A stretch of DNA of 64,000 nucleotides, from NCBI RefSeq assembly GCF_021155775.2, contig NC_060234.1, forward strand, positions 11,893,871-11,957,870, given 5' to 3'. A program made the translations under genes and the position numbers. This document shows positions 14,463 to 26,406 of this stretch, in pieces. Under the pieces are notes generated by a model. That model saw nothing but the letters and a program-made list of their open reading frames with translations. It had not been told where the DNA came from and searched no databases. This DNA is from Neodiprion pinetum. Lineage: Eukaryota > Arthropoda > Insecta > Hymenoptera > Diprionidae. Each line of letters begins with the position of its first letter. Position 1 is the stretch's first letter.

Positions 14463-14836
14463 TAGAGTGGTCTTTAGAGAGGTAGTTTTTGAATTGCGAC
14501 TGTCCTACCTCTTAAACCTGCTCCAAATGATTCAAAAGTAATTCCCTAATGTTTTTAGATCTTGACCTCAACTCTAACTGCTCCACCCAACAGGATGGAT
14601 TTCCGCATTTCAAATACACAATCTTATTGAACATTATTGCTTCATTGATAAAATATACCCTGAAAATGTGTCCGAAACACGTGTGTTTTACATGGGGAAA
14701 TCCATCCGATTGGCGGGAGGGGTTAGCGTTGAGATAAACCTGTGAAAAAATTAGAGAGTCATTTTCTAATTGTTTGGAGCTAATTTGGGGGGTAGGACAG
14801 TCGAAATTCAAAAATGACCTTTTTAAGGACACCCTA
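14463..14836. mobile_element. hAT-type MITE, 374 bp
   Basis: The element starts TAGAGTGGTC and ends with the inverse of TAGGGTGTCC. The two arms can be aligned over roughly 95 bp, sharing GACTGTCCTACC and GCTCCAAA. It is flanked by a perfect 8-bp duplication ATGTGTAG (14455-14462 and 14837-14844), which is diagnostic of hAT insertion. There is no transposase. The two opposed frames inside it are only reflections of the inverted arms. Confidence 0.85.
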
Positions 14837-14844
14837 ATGTGTAG

Positions 14845-17800
14845 CCGTGATGGTAGTTGATCGTTCGATTTTACCTTGAATTTTTGGGGAATACGGGGGA
14901 TTTTTCTTTCAACGAGGTATCTACTTCCGGCTGTAGTATCGGGCGAATGAGGTCATGATCATATAAAATAGGGACGATTTTTATATATGATATCCAAGAA
15001 AACGTCACTTTATACTTAATACTAGCACGAAGGAGATAAAATGTAACATTAAGTAGGAATTTTAAAATGAAATTACAAAATCAGTTTAATGGAACAAAAA
15101 TAAAATTCATTATATTACTCCTTTACATATCGTTGTGAAAGTCGTTCCATCGTTGCGGGAAAAAAATGTAACACGAAGTAAGAATTTTAAAATGAAATTG
15201 TAAAACCATTCATTTTGACTGGTCTGGCAGTTCTAATGTTAACAAATCTTACTGAAATTTGCGTATTGCTTTACTTGTGCCCCGAAAGTAAGGTCGAAGA
15301 CGGAAAGAGAGTCCGTGAGTTTACGTTTCATAATTTAAATCTCCGAAATAGGAAAAATAAATTTCAATACATTAATCATTTTCAAGTTCTGATAAGAAAG
15401 CCACGCACCTTACTGGCGAGTCATAATATACTAGACATTAAAATGTACGATCGATTTCGATATCTTAGTGAAATTTGCGAATCGAGAATTGGCGAATTAC
15501 CCAACAAAGCAGGTATAATTTTTTCATACCCTTACGCGAGTTCCATTGCAGACAACATTTTTGGATGTATGTCTTTGTACTCAAATAATTTTTTTACGCT
15601 AGATTTTATTTTTAAGACACTCTGTTTTATGAAATTTGATCTAACATAAGTGGTATTTTGCATACACACGGTTTAAATTGCGCATACCATGATCACAATA
15701 CATATACGTTATATATACCAAAACTTTTGATTTCGGAAGTATTGTGAATATTTAAATTATTGAAAAAACCATAAAAAAAAATCAGCATCTGTTAAACGTG
15801 CTAGAATGCAATAATAATTTGTCTGAAGTACGAGTATACTTAAAATTACACTGTACAGGTACTTTCCATCGGAAAAAAGGGTTTACGTATGATATGTAGA
15901 ATCGAGCAGATTGAAAAAAATACAACTAACAGCGCAACTTGCGGACAATCGTCAAAGATTACAGTCGATAAACTTTGGAAAAATATGTATAAACAACCAT
16001 TGCCTTTTCTACCAGTTATATAAGAAATAAACAAGATCAGAGTCTATCTATTTTTCATCTGTCGTAGCTTGCGTAATTGATGCCGATTTTTTATGGAGTT
16101 ATTCTTCTTTGTCAAGCGGCACAGTAGCATTAAACGTCAAGTACATTCCACTGTATTCCGTGACGGAACATATTTTTGATGTGTTCCCGAAGACTCTCGT
16201 GGGAAACGGGACGAAATATTTTTTACATTTCGGATGATTTAACCATTCATATACCTTAAAAAATTATAATTATGAACATCGATACAACGTGTTGTCAGAT
16301 ACGTTTAAAAGAATTTATCAAGTTTCAGTCTTCGGTAAATTTTATTTTTAGTATGAATTAGTTCAGTAACTGTTGTCACTACTGTTTTGTCAATCCTATG
16401 ATTTGACGATATTTACACTTGCTTTCTATTTTCATTATACGGAGTCCAGCGTAACAATGACATGACACATGTTTGTACGACCATTGGCGGTAGAATACCA
16501 ACGGCAGTCAGTCTACTGGGCTTTCCTGTGATAGACGCAAAGGGGGTGAGGAAGATGGTGAACCCAGGCCCACCCAAGCGCATTAAGGTGTCACAAAAAA
16601 TTACCCGGGGTCGACCTTCTTTACTCACTTTTTTATAAACGGTGCGACTGAAGTTGTGCGATACATTTTTATACAATATAAATTTGAATTCTTTATAAAC
16701 GGAGAATTTTCACGATGCTGATATTATACTAATTAACTGATTAGCAGTCATCACAGTTTCTTTTTTTATTAACAAAAGATTTTAACGGAGTAATAACGCC
16801 TTTGATCAATAATGACACTATAAATAGCATGTCTACAATGCCGGTTATTAAATTAATGTAGACAGCTGGTGTTTGGAAAAATTATGATTTCGGAAGTAAT
16901 TCACTTGGTTTAAATGGTTGATATGAAAATTTAAATATTCGAAACTTTGTACTTAGTACTGCGAAACACTGGTGAGTACTTACTTTTATATTGTAGTATT
17001 CAACTGGAGACTGCGTTCTTCTTAAAACTGAGACGTTACCAGAGCGTCTGCAGGCTTCAGCTCTGCAGGATGAACTGGACTCGGTGCCATTAGATAACCG
17101 CTTGTTCGGCTATCTAAAAAATGGTACAGAAAAAAGTGTGTGTGTAGCACCATCTGGTATTCGGTACAAGAAGTCAGGCAACTGTCACTGTTATCACTGA
17201 TCGTGAGTGTGCTCGTTTATGCATTTCTAGTGGCAGCCTGGGAACTCATTGGTAGTTTCCACTTTATTCTCGAACGCGATTGGCTTGAAACAGTAGACTT
17301 ATGGTTCTGCACAAAGGAATTTACTCACTGGCTACAGCACTCTATATACTGCGATCATTTGCTTAATCACAACCGAGAGATCGGAAGATGCATAATCTCC
17401 ACGCGGCGTTTAAAAACACTTCAGGAGTAGAGTACATTTATATTGAATAATTCATTTGTATTTTCGCTTGACTAAAGTTACAATCGGGTGAAAATTCAGG
17501 CTTGAGGATGATTCGCTTAGGCTGTGTGTGTGTTAACCCATTCGCTTTTTTGTATACGACAGTGTACGATCTTGATTTTTGTTTTATACGATTTTCTCGC
17601 GACATACTGCACATTAAATTATTGTCAAGTAAATGAAATAAGGGTAAATTTTTTGGACAAATCGATTGCTGCTTCATTTTGTAGAACTATTGTTGCATTG
17701 AGAGAAAAACATAAATTTTGAAAATAACTCTCAATTTCTGAAACATGTCCAAAAAATCTCAAAATCGTCCAGAAAGTGTTTCTTTAATGGAATAAAGGCG

Positions 17801-18236
17801 TTTCGAGTTATTATTTTAGTTTTAAAATGAACGGGTCAAGGTTCCTCTTATAGAGACGAAACACAATGAAGAAATATTTAGCTCCAAAATTAGCCTGTTA
17901 CAAATGTTGTGAATAATTGTTAGCAACATGCTGATATTTGAACGCATGCGCTCATCGACCCCAATACTAATCGTAAGTTGCGTCTTCAATGTTGGAAGTG
18001 ATATGCGTTCATGCGTTAGCGGCACGCAGTCACACAAGCAAATGACAAAGTGTAAGAAACCTCATCGTAGTTATGTTGCTTGTCTTCGGTTAGATTTTCA
18101 ATTCAAATATTACACATTCAATTGATATTTATATTTGTATTGTGTGATGAAAAAATATTTAATTACAAACTACTTTTGTAATGGGCAATTTACAAAAATT
18201 CAATTACTAATTAATTACTTCTGTGCTTAATATGTA
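14845..18236. other. no convincing gene; two weak open frames
   Basis: A 144-codon plus-strand frame (15215-15649) is AT-rich and resembles nothing I know. A 96-codon plus-strand frame (17140-17430) has a membrane-like stretch (SLLSLIVSVLVYAFLVAAW), lacks an ATG start and lies in a patch that is less AT-rich than its surroundings, so it could be an isolated exon. A further GC-richer patch at about 16435-16640 is also unexplained. None can be assigned a function. Confidence 0.35.
15041..15208. repeat. 43-bp direct repeat, 125-bp spacing
   Basis: A segment beginning ATGTAACA and continuing AAGTA-GAATTTTAAAATG occurs at 15041-15083 and again at 15166-15208 with only a few differences. It is a local duplication of unknown role. 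Confidence 0.7.
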
Positions 18237-18412
18237 TACGAGGTATTCCATGCCAACTGAGAGGAAATTTTCCCTGACCCCCGCCAATTTGCTTCATTAT
18301 TTTTTATATGATTCTACAACCTAAAAAAAGCACTCACCATTTTTTTCAAATTTTCGTCCCAACCATTCCTTTTTAAAAAATGTTACAAACATAACATATG
18401 TTTTGTATACGT
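18237..18412. repeat. dispersed repeat copy, family also at 44.3-44.9 kb
   Basis: The sequence starting at GGTATTCCATGCCAACTGAG and running through ATGATTCTACAACC, GCACTCACCATTTTTTT and ATATGTTTTGTATACGTAC is repeated at 44514-44637 on the same strand. It is repeated again at 44812-44947 on the opposite strand. It is a fragment of a non-coding foldback element. Confidence 0.8.
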
Positions 18413-18950
18413 ACACTCAGAGAAAATTGTGGTTATCTTTACCATAAAAAATAGTGTGCTCAGGGGACAATACGAATTTATGGTTAATAGAACTTATTGC
18501 ATTATGTTGTTCCGAACTATGAATTTATGGTTACATCTGACAAAAGTTGCATAGTTAACGGTACGATACGAAGACCTGACCATATGTGTATAGACGGTGA
18601 AACTATGTTCGTATGATCTTGTCTAACGAATTATTGTATCAGCATTAACCATATTTAAGTCTAGTTACACTATCTATAAAATTCTAAAAAACTATAATAT
18701 TGGGTCGCACACACCATTAAATGTGTTGTTCCAATCATGATGTAGATTCGTTGCAAAATATTGTATGCCAGTATAACTATAGTAATTGTATTGGCTGACT
18801 GTGAAATTTAGTTATTGATACAATATCTTATAGTTGATCATGTGCGCATCAATGGTGAAACTGACTAAAAAGAACGGCCGCATTGAGTATGTCTTTCTTT
18901 TTTTTTTAACGAATTATAGTATCAACACAACTTTAATACTTATATACTTG

Positions 18951-19319
18951 AAGGGGTGACTCCAGTGAAGTTTTGACAGAAACGATTCATTCATTTTTAA
19001 AATGACTTAAAAAAATCAAATCGGTAATTCCGTCCATCGAAATTCAGATAATCTTATTATGTGTATTGAAAATAAATGTGAATGTGTTGCAATGAAAGTT
19101 TGTGCGCAGGGAACCTGTCGCAAAATATTTTCAGCGTACCACGGCCAAAGGGTTTTTTGCGCATGGACTTTCGTAACACAACGTTCATATTGGCGTTCAA
19201 CGCACGTACCGACATTACCTGAGTTTTGCTGGAAATGATTTTTAATTAGATTGTTTCAAATCATTCCAAAAACGGAAACAATAAATGGTTCTTGTCAAAA
19301 GTTCAGTTGGTCCCCTTTT
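18951..19319. mobile_element. palindromic MITE, about 370 bp
   Basis: The left end (AAGGGGTGACTCCAGTGAAG) aligns imperfectly with the inverse of the right end (AAAAGGGGACCAACTGAACT), and both continue into TTTTGACA. The centre is also self-complementary: TGTGTTGCAATGAAAGTTTG near 19081-19100 against the inverse of CATGGACTTTCGTAACACAA. No coding capacity is present and I could not fix a target duplication. Confidence 0.6.
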
Positions 19320-19346
19320 AACAAACTCAACCGTATATCCACATTA

Positions 19347-19961
19347 GCGTGGTTCTTTTTGAAATTTTTTATACTTTTTTTTTTCTAACATTCCACTCGA
19401 AAGGTTATTATGTAGCCTCAAACGAAGCCTCGTGAAACCAAAAGTCGGTAGTAAAATTCTAAGCGGCTCTTCATCCCGATTTTCTATTTCCTACTTGAAT
19501 AACATGAGAAATTTGTTTTTTTGAATTTTGGAAATTCACAACTCGTTAACGCATTAGCATACTCATAAGACCAACGTATTTTTGTAGGGAATTGAACGCT
19601 CCACAAAAAAGATCTCATATATTTTCTTGATAAATCCAATCTTTCGAAATGTATTTAAGGACCTTAAATAACTTTTGAAAGAGCGGATTTATCAAAAAAG
19701 GATAAGAAACCTTTTTTGTACAGCATTCACTTCCTCACAAAATACGTTCTGGTTTTATTAGTACACTAATGCGTTGACGAGTATTAGATTCGAGAGTTTA
19801 AAAAAAAATTCCCCATGTTATTCGAATGAGAAATAGGAAATCGCGATAAGGCACCTCTTAAAATTTTGCTACCGACTTCTGGTTTCACGAGACTTCGTTC
19901 AAGGCTAAAAACTAACGTTTCACAGAGTACGTAAAAAAAAAGTTAAAAGAAAAACCCACTC
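19347..19961. mobile_element. long palindromic MITE with TA flanks, 615 bp
   Basis: Both halves are near mirror images over some 280 bp. The shared blocks include CTCGTGAAACCA-AAGTCGGTA, TTCCTATTTC, AATAACATG and CGCATTAG. The ends read GCGTGGTTCTTTTT and, inverted, GAGTGGGTTTTTCT, flanked by TA on each side as in Tc1/mariner-type insertions. It begins only 28 bp after the previous palindromic element. Confidence 0.7.
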
Positions 19962-20693
19962 TAATCTACATATTGCATAAATTATATATTATATTCTTAC
20001 ATGGAAAGTTTTGAACAAAAATATTTTCTGAATTGTTGAATTATGATAATGAGGTCAATAGTCAATAAACATGTTCTAATATCTACGCTTAGCGCATATT
20101 CACAACATATGCAGTAGTTACAATACAAATAAAATATGCAGTGACAAATACTTACATCTAAAAGGTTTCGTTTAACACGTGAAATGACAGAATCACAAAT
20201 TCAGAACGCGAAGTAGTTCACGTTGAAAAAAAAAAATGATTTAGTCTGATAACTTGTCAAGTAAATGTCATATAGCTATAACGCAGTTTACTTTGTTTCA
20301 TACTCGTTGCGTAGTGACTTTTCTAAATTAAAATAATCATTTGTGGAAAACTGCAGTGTTCACATGTATACGTATGTTATACGCATATACGTTTGCATAA
20401 GTTATATATCTATGAATATATATCATTTATCAAAATCATCAGTCAGTTGCCTTCGGTTGAGGCAATGAGACTAGACATAATAGAACTAAAGAACTATACA
20501 GTACTGTTTAGCTCTTGTATCTTCACTTTACTAAACAAACGAAATAAAATAATATAAAGTATTTTAGAAACATTCCTTTTCTTTGGATTATATTTAAGTA
20601 TGTATCACATATAGATATCTTCAGGGAATTAATAACCTGCTTCGGTTACCTCAAAATTGTATGTACGATGTTCCGCAAGGCATCGTTATAACA

Positions 20694-21412
20694 TTATAAA
20701 ATCACACCCTTCAAAGCATTTACAACATTTTGTATCCGAGTTCCATCTTCACCTGCAATCAAAATGTCATCAACATAAAGTATAAGATACAGACGTAAAT
20801 TTTCCGGTTTTGCTGTATAAAAACAGTGGTCTCGTTCTGATTTTTTAAGTCCCAGCTTCAGAATAAATTCGTTAAACCTGGTATTCGAAGCCCTTGGAGC
20901 TTGTTTGAGTCCATACAAGGAGCGTTTTAATTTACATACAAAACCCTCAGTGTTTGCAATCCCTTGTGGTTGTTTCATACAAATTTCTTCGCTGATAGTT
21001 CCATGTATAAATGCATTTCTGACGTCTAATTGTCTGAGTTTTAACCTTTGTTCATTGGCGATCGACTAAAGAGCCCGTACCGTAGTAAGACGTGCAACTG
21101 GTGCGTACGTTTCCTCATAGTCCAGTCCTCTTCTTTGCGAACATCCTTTGACCACCAAACGAGCCTTATTTTTATTTATATTTCCATCATCATCCTTCTT
21201 TACTTTGAAAACCCATTTGTTGTCAATGACTCTACTTCCAGGAGGCAATGGTACCAAGTTCCAAGTTTTATTTTCGATGAGCGATGTAATCTCCTCTTTT
21301 ACAGCCGTTAACCATTGTTTTTCATCATCCCGTCCATGTATGGCTTGGAATTCTTGAGGGACATCTTCGACAAAGAATTCTGCACTTAAAGCTAAAACAT
21401 TATATTAGACTG
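20694..21412 (-). pseudogene. copia (Ty1/copia) reverse transcriptase fragment
   Basis: Read on the minus strand, this is the N-terminal and catalytic part of a copia reverse transcriptase. Visible motifs are KTWNLVPLPPG, NKWVFKVK, ARLVVKG, YEETYAPVARLTT, LDVRNAFIHG, CKLKRSLYGLKQAPRA and the active site LYVDDILIAG. The frame is continuous except for one in-frame TAG (21066-21068) between TTVRAL and SIANEQ. It ends shortly after the YVDD motif. Gag, integrase, RNase H and LTRs are absent, so this is a dead fragment, with flanks that give no clue to the mechanism of loss. Confidence 0.88.
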
Positions 21413-21800
21413 ACCGTTAAAAAAAAATTTGTGCTCCCAGTTGAAAGACCTAAACTTAACCTTGAAAAAAGAAGATCCTCCAAATTTCAATGCTCTATCT
21501 TAATATTAAGGTGTGCCGATAATTTCTTCAATTTTTTTTTTTTTTTTAATGAAATTTCAATTTGTTTCAGATCTTGATATTTTTCAATATTAAAATGATT
21601 TAAAAAAATGAAACGGTAGAAAAAAAAATCTGGGATTGAAAATACTTTTCACTCAAACATTTTCAATTTTTCATGATGGAATATTCAACATGGCATCCAA
21701 AAAAATATATCCTAGAAATTATTCTCTAAAAAATTGTAAGGAAGCCTAGAATAAAAAATTAATATATCAAAATAGTAACGAATAATAAATCATGTAACCG

Positions 21801-21928
21801 CAGGGCTGAGTTCAGAAACCTTACCCGAGTGAACTCGGATATCATACTGTCTCTGTCTAACACATGAGATTAAACAAAGACACAACGATACTCGAGTCAC
21901 TCGAGTAAGGTTTCTGAAATCAGCCCAG
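21801..21928. repeat. short hairpin element with about 37-bp arms
   Basis: CAGGGCTGAGTTCAGAAACC at the left is mirrored by GGTTTCTGAAATCAGCCCAG at the right, and the arms continue through the CGAGTNACTCG block. The size (128 bp) and CAGGG-type ends suggest a hAT-like MITE. I found no matching 8-bp flanks. Confidence 0.65.
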
Positions 21929-23705
21929 GTGTACTTCTCAGTGTACGTTTTTTACCCTTTTTTCAATACTTTTGCCCGACACGACATCTGCCGCCTTCCA
22001 CTGAAAGCTACGCCAACGACTACCATTTAGACTACCGTTCTCTGTCTATCTTGCGTACTCAAAGAGAGTGCCACAGATCGCCGCAAGAGGACGACCTAAT
22101 ACAGGGCTAAAAAAAATGTCCATACTCGCGGTATGTAGCTCGTATACTCGGTTTCTCTGTATCTGTGCTCTGTATTTTCACCCGAATTGGATCAGTCTGA
22201 CCTCAAAAGTGGAAACTACAGTATATTTTCAAAAGAACGGTCTTTTCTGTATTTAATTTAAGCTAATTAATATGCGATTCAGTGACAATGTCTTCTTCAG
22301 CAACTATTCTTGAAAATAGTTTGTTAATTGGTCCCACTGACACTCAAATTCGTGGTAATAAATTACTTTCAAGAATCCAGGTGTTGAAAGTTTTGTTGTT
22401 CAATATAAGACAAGTGGAATTACCAATACATGAAAGTGCAAGGCTTTTGATAAAAGAAGTGGAGGTATTTTGGCAAAAAGCTCGAATACCAACTCATAGA
22501 CAAGATCATTGTATCACGAAGTTGGAAACTTTGTCTGAAGATTGGAGAATTTTGCAAAAAACTGCCGGCAGATCATGCAACTTGGAAAAAGAAAAAAATT
22601 CACTTCTGAATTTTATAACCTATTTGATATTGCTCATGCACAAGTGGATGATATGATCAATGACGAGCAGAAAGCATTTTTGTCGAAACAACGATAAAAA
22701 GGGCGGATAGGTTATATTGGGAATATTTGTACCGTTCGTGATGGTACATACTGAGGAACTTGCTCGAAATCACGACGGTGGAGTTGATTCTCCGAGGCCA
22801 CATAAAAGAAGAAAACAGGAGGAAAGTAAGTATTTTCTAAAGTTATTTCTCCACGTAAAGTACGACTATGAGAAATTATATACAATACATTTCCCATTTA
22901 TCGTCATCTGTCATTTTTTGTTTCAATTTTTTTTTGTTGAGCAATAAAATATTCAGCCAAACGCAAATAATTATGTAATGTCCTTGCATAAACTTAGGAC
23001 TACTAAAAAAGTTTGTCACACGTGGCAGCTGATTTTCCCATAAAAACAACTCATTTACTCTGTTTTAGGCCCATTTACTCAAGCGAAGCAAAGTCCTGCT
23101 ATTTTATCTTTGGCTTCGAGCCAAGAAAGTGCTTTGTCCCATGAATCAGCGACAACGTCCGATTTTTCATACGTGCCCAGTGAAGAAGAACCATCTGAAT
23201 CGAGGACATCACGGGGATCTATAAGCGTCATGACGAAAAGTTGGTTGCGGTTTTGGATAAATGCAAAGTCGGTGACAGAAATGGCGTTCATTTAATAATC
23301 TCAATAGCGCAAGCATTGAACATTGATGTCAATACATTGATTATTAACAAAACATCCATTCGCAAATGTCGAGAAAAATTGCGTGAATCGAGAGCCGCAA
23401 CTGTGAAAGAAATATTCAAGAACACAGAATTGAACGCAGCTGTATTACATTGGGATGGGAAATTGACGCGTAACTTGTTAGAGCACAAAGTAACTGATAG
23501 ATTACCTGTTCTTATATCGGATGGAAATATTGAATAGTTGTTAGGAGTGCCTGAGCTGGAAAATAGTAAGGGTTTATCTCAAGCAACAGCTATTTTTGAA
23601 TTACTGGAGGTGTAATGAGTTGGATGATTGAGGGTGCCGGGATGCAAGGTGTTGAATTAAATACTCGCACAGTTGTTCGTAAAATGATCGTATAGGGGAA
23701 AGGGG

Positions 23706-24098
23706 GGCAGCCCCGGCCAGCGGGTAGCCCCGGCCATATTTAAAATCTATGCTCGCTTTGTCTTTATTTCGATTGTTTCCATTGTTCTGTGTTATTTCGC
23801 GTCCCACCAGTAACGCGCGAGCAGTAGAGCTCACCTCGGCTTTGTGTCCGGTCGTGAAAACGTAAACATCGATTTCTGTGAAACACGATCACGTTATACT
23901 CAAAGTAAAAAAGTGTGCTCCATTGAAAAAACGTAAGTAATTACATTTTTTACCTGGCCAACATTTATTATAATCACTAAATCTTACATGTAATTTTTGG
24001 TTTGGAAAAATTAATATTTATTTTAGTGCTGAAGCCGTAATTCTGCTAAAAATCGAATCGGGTAGCTCCGGCCACTACTTTGGAGGGTAGTTCCGGCC
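23706..24098 (+). promoter_or_regulatory. subterminal 13-bp repeats of the pogo element, left side
   Basis: Four copies of GGYAGYYCCGGCC occur at 23706-23718, 23723-23735, 24061-24073 and 24086-24098. The regular recurrence near the end suggests transposase-binding sites. The two outer copies also overlap or adjoin the terminal inverted repeat. Confidence 0.65.
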
Positions 24099-24188
24099 AT
24101 TTATTCAAAGGCCTATTTCTTACCGAAATTTGATAAAAAAAGGTTTACTGCAATTACATGTCGTTTGTTTTCGTAGGTGAGCGTCAAA

Positions 24189-25913
24189 ATGGCTAAGTTC
24201 AAAGGAAGAACTACGAACCGAGGAAATTGAAGTGGCGAATATATGAGAAGAGCCATAAAAGCAGTTCTTGAAAGTAAGTCTTCTGAAAGAGTTGCTGCAA
24301 AACGTTATGAGATTCCTCGCACCACACTACACGACCATATTAAGGCCATAAAACAAGGTTCTTTGATTAATCTTGAGCCAAAACTCGGGCGGTTCGAGCA
24401 AACGTTCACTGCTGAATACGAAAAACAGCTTTGTAAGCACATTAAAGATCTGGATAATCGTCTCATGCCTGTGACGAGAAAAGAATTTTCACGTTTTGGC
24501 TTTCGATTTAGCAGAAAAGCTCAAAATTCCTCACCGATTCAATCAGGAAAAACAGATGGCTGGGAAAGGTTTTTTCAGTAATTTCAAGAAAAGAAATCCA
24601 GATTCAGCTCTGAGAACGCCCGAGCCGACAAGCTTGAGCCGAGCGACTGGTTTTAATAAGGCACAAGTCAATCGATTTTATGACCTTCTTCTAAAACTTC
24701 AAGAACAGTTCAGTTTTCAAGCTTCACAAGTGTACAATGCTGATGAAACAGGAGTCACCACCGTCCACAAAAATGACAAAGTATTGTCAGTAAAAGGGAA
24801 AAAACAAGTTGGGAAGCTCACGTCAGCAGAACGAGGTCGTAATATTACCACCGTGTTTGCTATGAATGCAGTGGGTCACTTTGTACCGCCCATGTTCATT
24901 TTCCCAAGGGCAAAAATGGAGAAAATTGGTTGTCTGATGGTGGTGCTCCTCCAGAAAGTATTGGCGTCGCGGCTAAAAGTGGCTGGATGAATGGAGAGTT
25001 GTTTCTTCAGTGGCTTCAACATTTCGAGCGACATGTTCATTCTTCTGAAGCTGATCCGATTCTCTTGATCTTGGATGGACATTCTAGCCACAAAGAGCTG
25101 AGTTTTATTGAATATGCTCGAGATCACCATATTCACATGCTAAGCACTCCTCCACACACAACACATCGACTGCAGCCCCTCGACTGTGCATTTTTCAAGC
25201 CTTTCAAACAGGCTTATGGATCGGCAGGTGCAACGTGGATGCGTCGAAATCCTGGAGCTTGACTGATGGATTATGATAATGCTGGACTTGTTAACGTAGC
25301 GTTCACTAAAGTGGCCAAATTGGAAACGGCCCAAAGTGCCTTTCGCTGCACAGGCATCGTGCCCTTCGATCGGGAAATTTTCTCAGACTTGGATTTTTTG
25401 TGTTCTGCTTTGACAGATATTGCACTACCCGGAGATCGCGATAAACACCCAAGAACATCGACATGTCCGTCCACATCTACCCGCCAGACGAAGAATTCGA
25501 TTAATCGCACGTCCAACATCGTTGAAATAATTAGCGATGTTTTGAATACCTTGTTGCCTCTACCAGACGCCTCAGAGAAGAGACTGTCCGTTCGAAAAAG
25601 AAGAACTCAAAGAAGTGAAATTTTGACGTCATCTCCTTATCAAAATCAGCTGATTGAGAAATCAGCAGTTCCGAAAAAAAAGCAAAAGATCGCGGTGAAA
25701 AAAAGGAACGTCACAAAAAGAAAAGCTGAATCGAAATCGCGTGCCAAAAAAAAAGACACCGAGTGCATAATTTGTGGCGATACATTTGACGAGGACTGGA
25801 TCCAATGCCACAAATGTCAAGACTGGGCTCACGAGGAATGCGATGATATAAATCCAGGCGATTTATACTACGCGTGTGACGTTTGTGTAGCCAAAGAACG
25901 ATTTTGGAATTAA
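24189..25913 (+). pseudogene. pogo-type transposase with C-terminal PHD-like finger
   Basis: The protein begins MAKFKGRTTNRGN, has a TGA soon after, then an HTH of the psq/pogo type (MRRAIKAVLE...AAKRYEIPRTTLHDHI). The DDE domain follows: YNADETGV, then LLILDGHSSH, then STPPHTTHRLQPLD. The tail is basic and ends in a Cys/His finger: CIICGDTFDEDWIQC, CQDWAHEEC, YYACDVC. It resembles the PHD-like fingers found at the end of some insect pogo/jerky-type transposases. Lesions are the TGA near 24228, frameshifts near 24490-24500 and 24925-24935, and a TGA at 25260-25262. The start is the first ATG of the frame. The enzyme would cut and paste the surrounding element from the nucleus, but this copy is dead. 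Confidence 0.85.
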
Positions 25914-25923
25914 ATATCGCAGT

Positions 25924-26131
25924 GGCCGGAGCTACCCGCCAGTTTTTTTCGGAAGATGAATTTAAGCCAAAAATTAACATTTTTTTTTTAAGTTGTTGAT
26001 AATTTATAATTTTTTTTTGTTCGATATTCTGTTGAAATATATCTTTGTTGAAATATTCATGCGATTCCAATTAATTATTGAACCTTAATTTGTGGCATAC
26101 ACATAGAAATAGAAAACTGGCCGGGGCTACT
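25924..26131 (-). promoter_or_regulatory. subterminal 13-bp repeats of the pogo element, right side
   Basis: Two copies of the same motif in the opposite orientation (GGCCGGAGCTACC at 25924-25936 and GGCCGGGGCTACT at 26119-26131) complete a symmetric arrangement with the four left-side copies. Confidence 0.65.
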
Positions 26132-26406
26132 CCCCTTTCCCCTATTGTTCTAAATTCACTGATGTACGAATAATTAATGATGAGCTTCACTAAGTAACCA
26201 GTTAAGCTTTAAGTAGTCGTGTTATGTAATGCGTGAAGCGCGTGTACTCTCTCTCTCGCGGACTTTCGAGAACTGAACTTCTCGCATCGACACCTCGTAT
26301 TTGTCGTTGGGTGTATGTGTGCGTGAGAGACCGAGTGTAACGTATGTATGTGTTGTAAATAAGAATAAGTGTAGCGATGATTCCGGAACATGCCCCCCTC
26401 CTTTCG

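Larger units (their letters stand above)
23695..26142 (+). mobile_element. pogo-like DNA transposon, 2448 bp
   Basis: The terminal inverted repeats start GGGGAAAGGGGGGCAGCCCC (left) and GGGGAAAGGGGAGTAGCCCC (right, inverted). They are about 26 bp with two mismatches and are bounded by TA on both sides, as expected for Tc1/mariner/pogo elements. It carries one transposase gene on the plus strand and is inserted inside the BEL 3' LTR. Confidence 0.9.
23611..26390 (-). repeat. 3' LTR of the BEL element, split by the pogo insertion
   Basis: The LTR consists of 23611-23694 and 26145-26390 (about 330 bp without the insert). The segment with GTATGTGTGCGTGAGAGACC and GATGATTCCGGAACA is nearly identical to 31636-31714 at the other end of the element. 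On the minus strand a polypurine tract (AGGAGGGGGGCA) lies just upstream, at about 26391-26402. Confidence 0.8.

Noticed and set aside
14512..14832. Opposed 106- and 62-codon frames
   Set aside because: They lie entirely in the arms of a hAT-type MITE and mirror each other.
15215..15649. 144-codon frame as a possible chemoreceptor
   Set aside because: No receptor motif, no matching exons and AT-driven composition.
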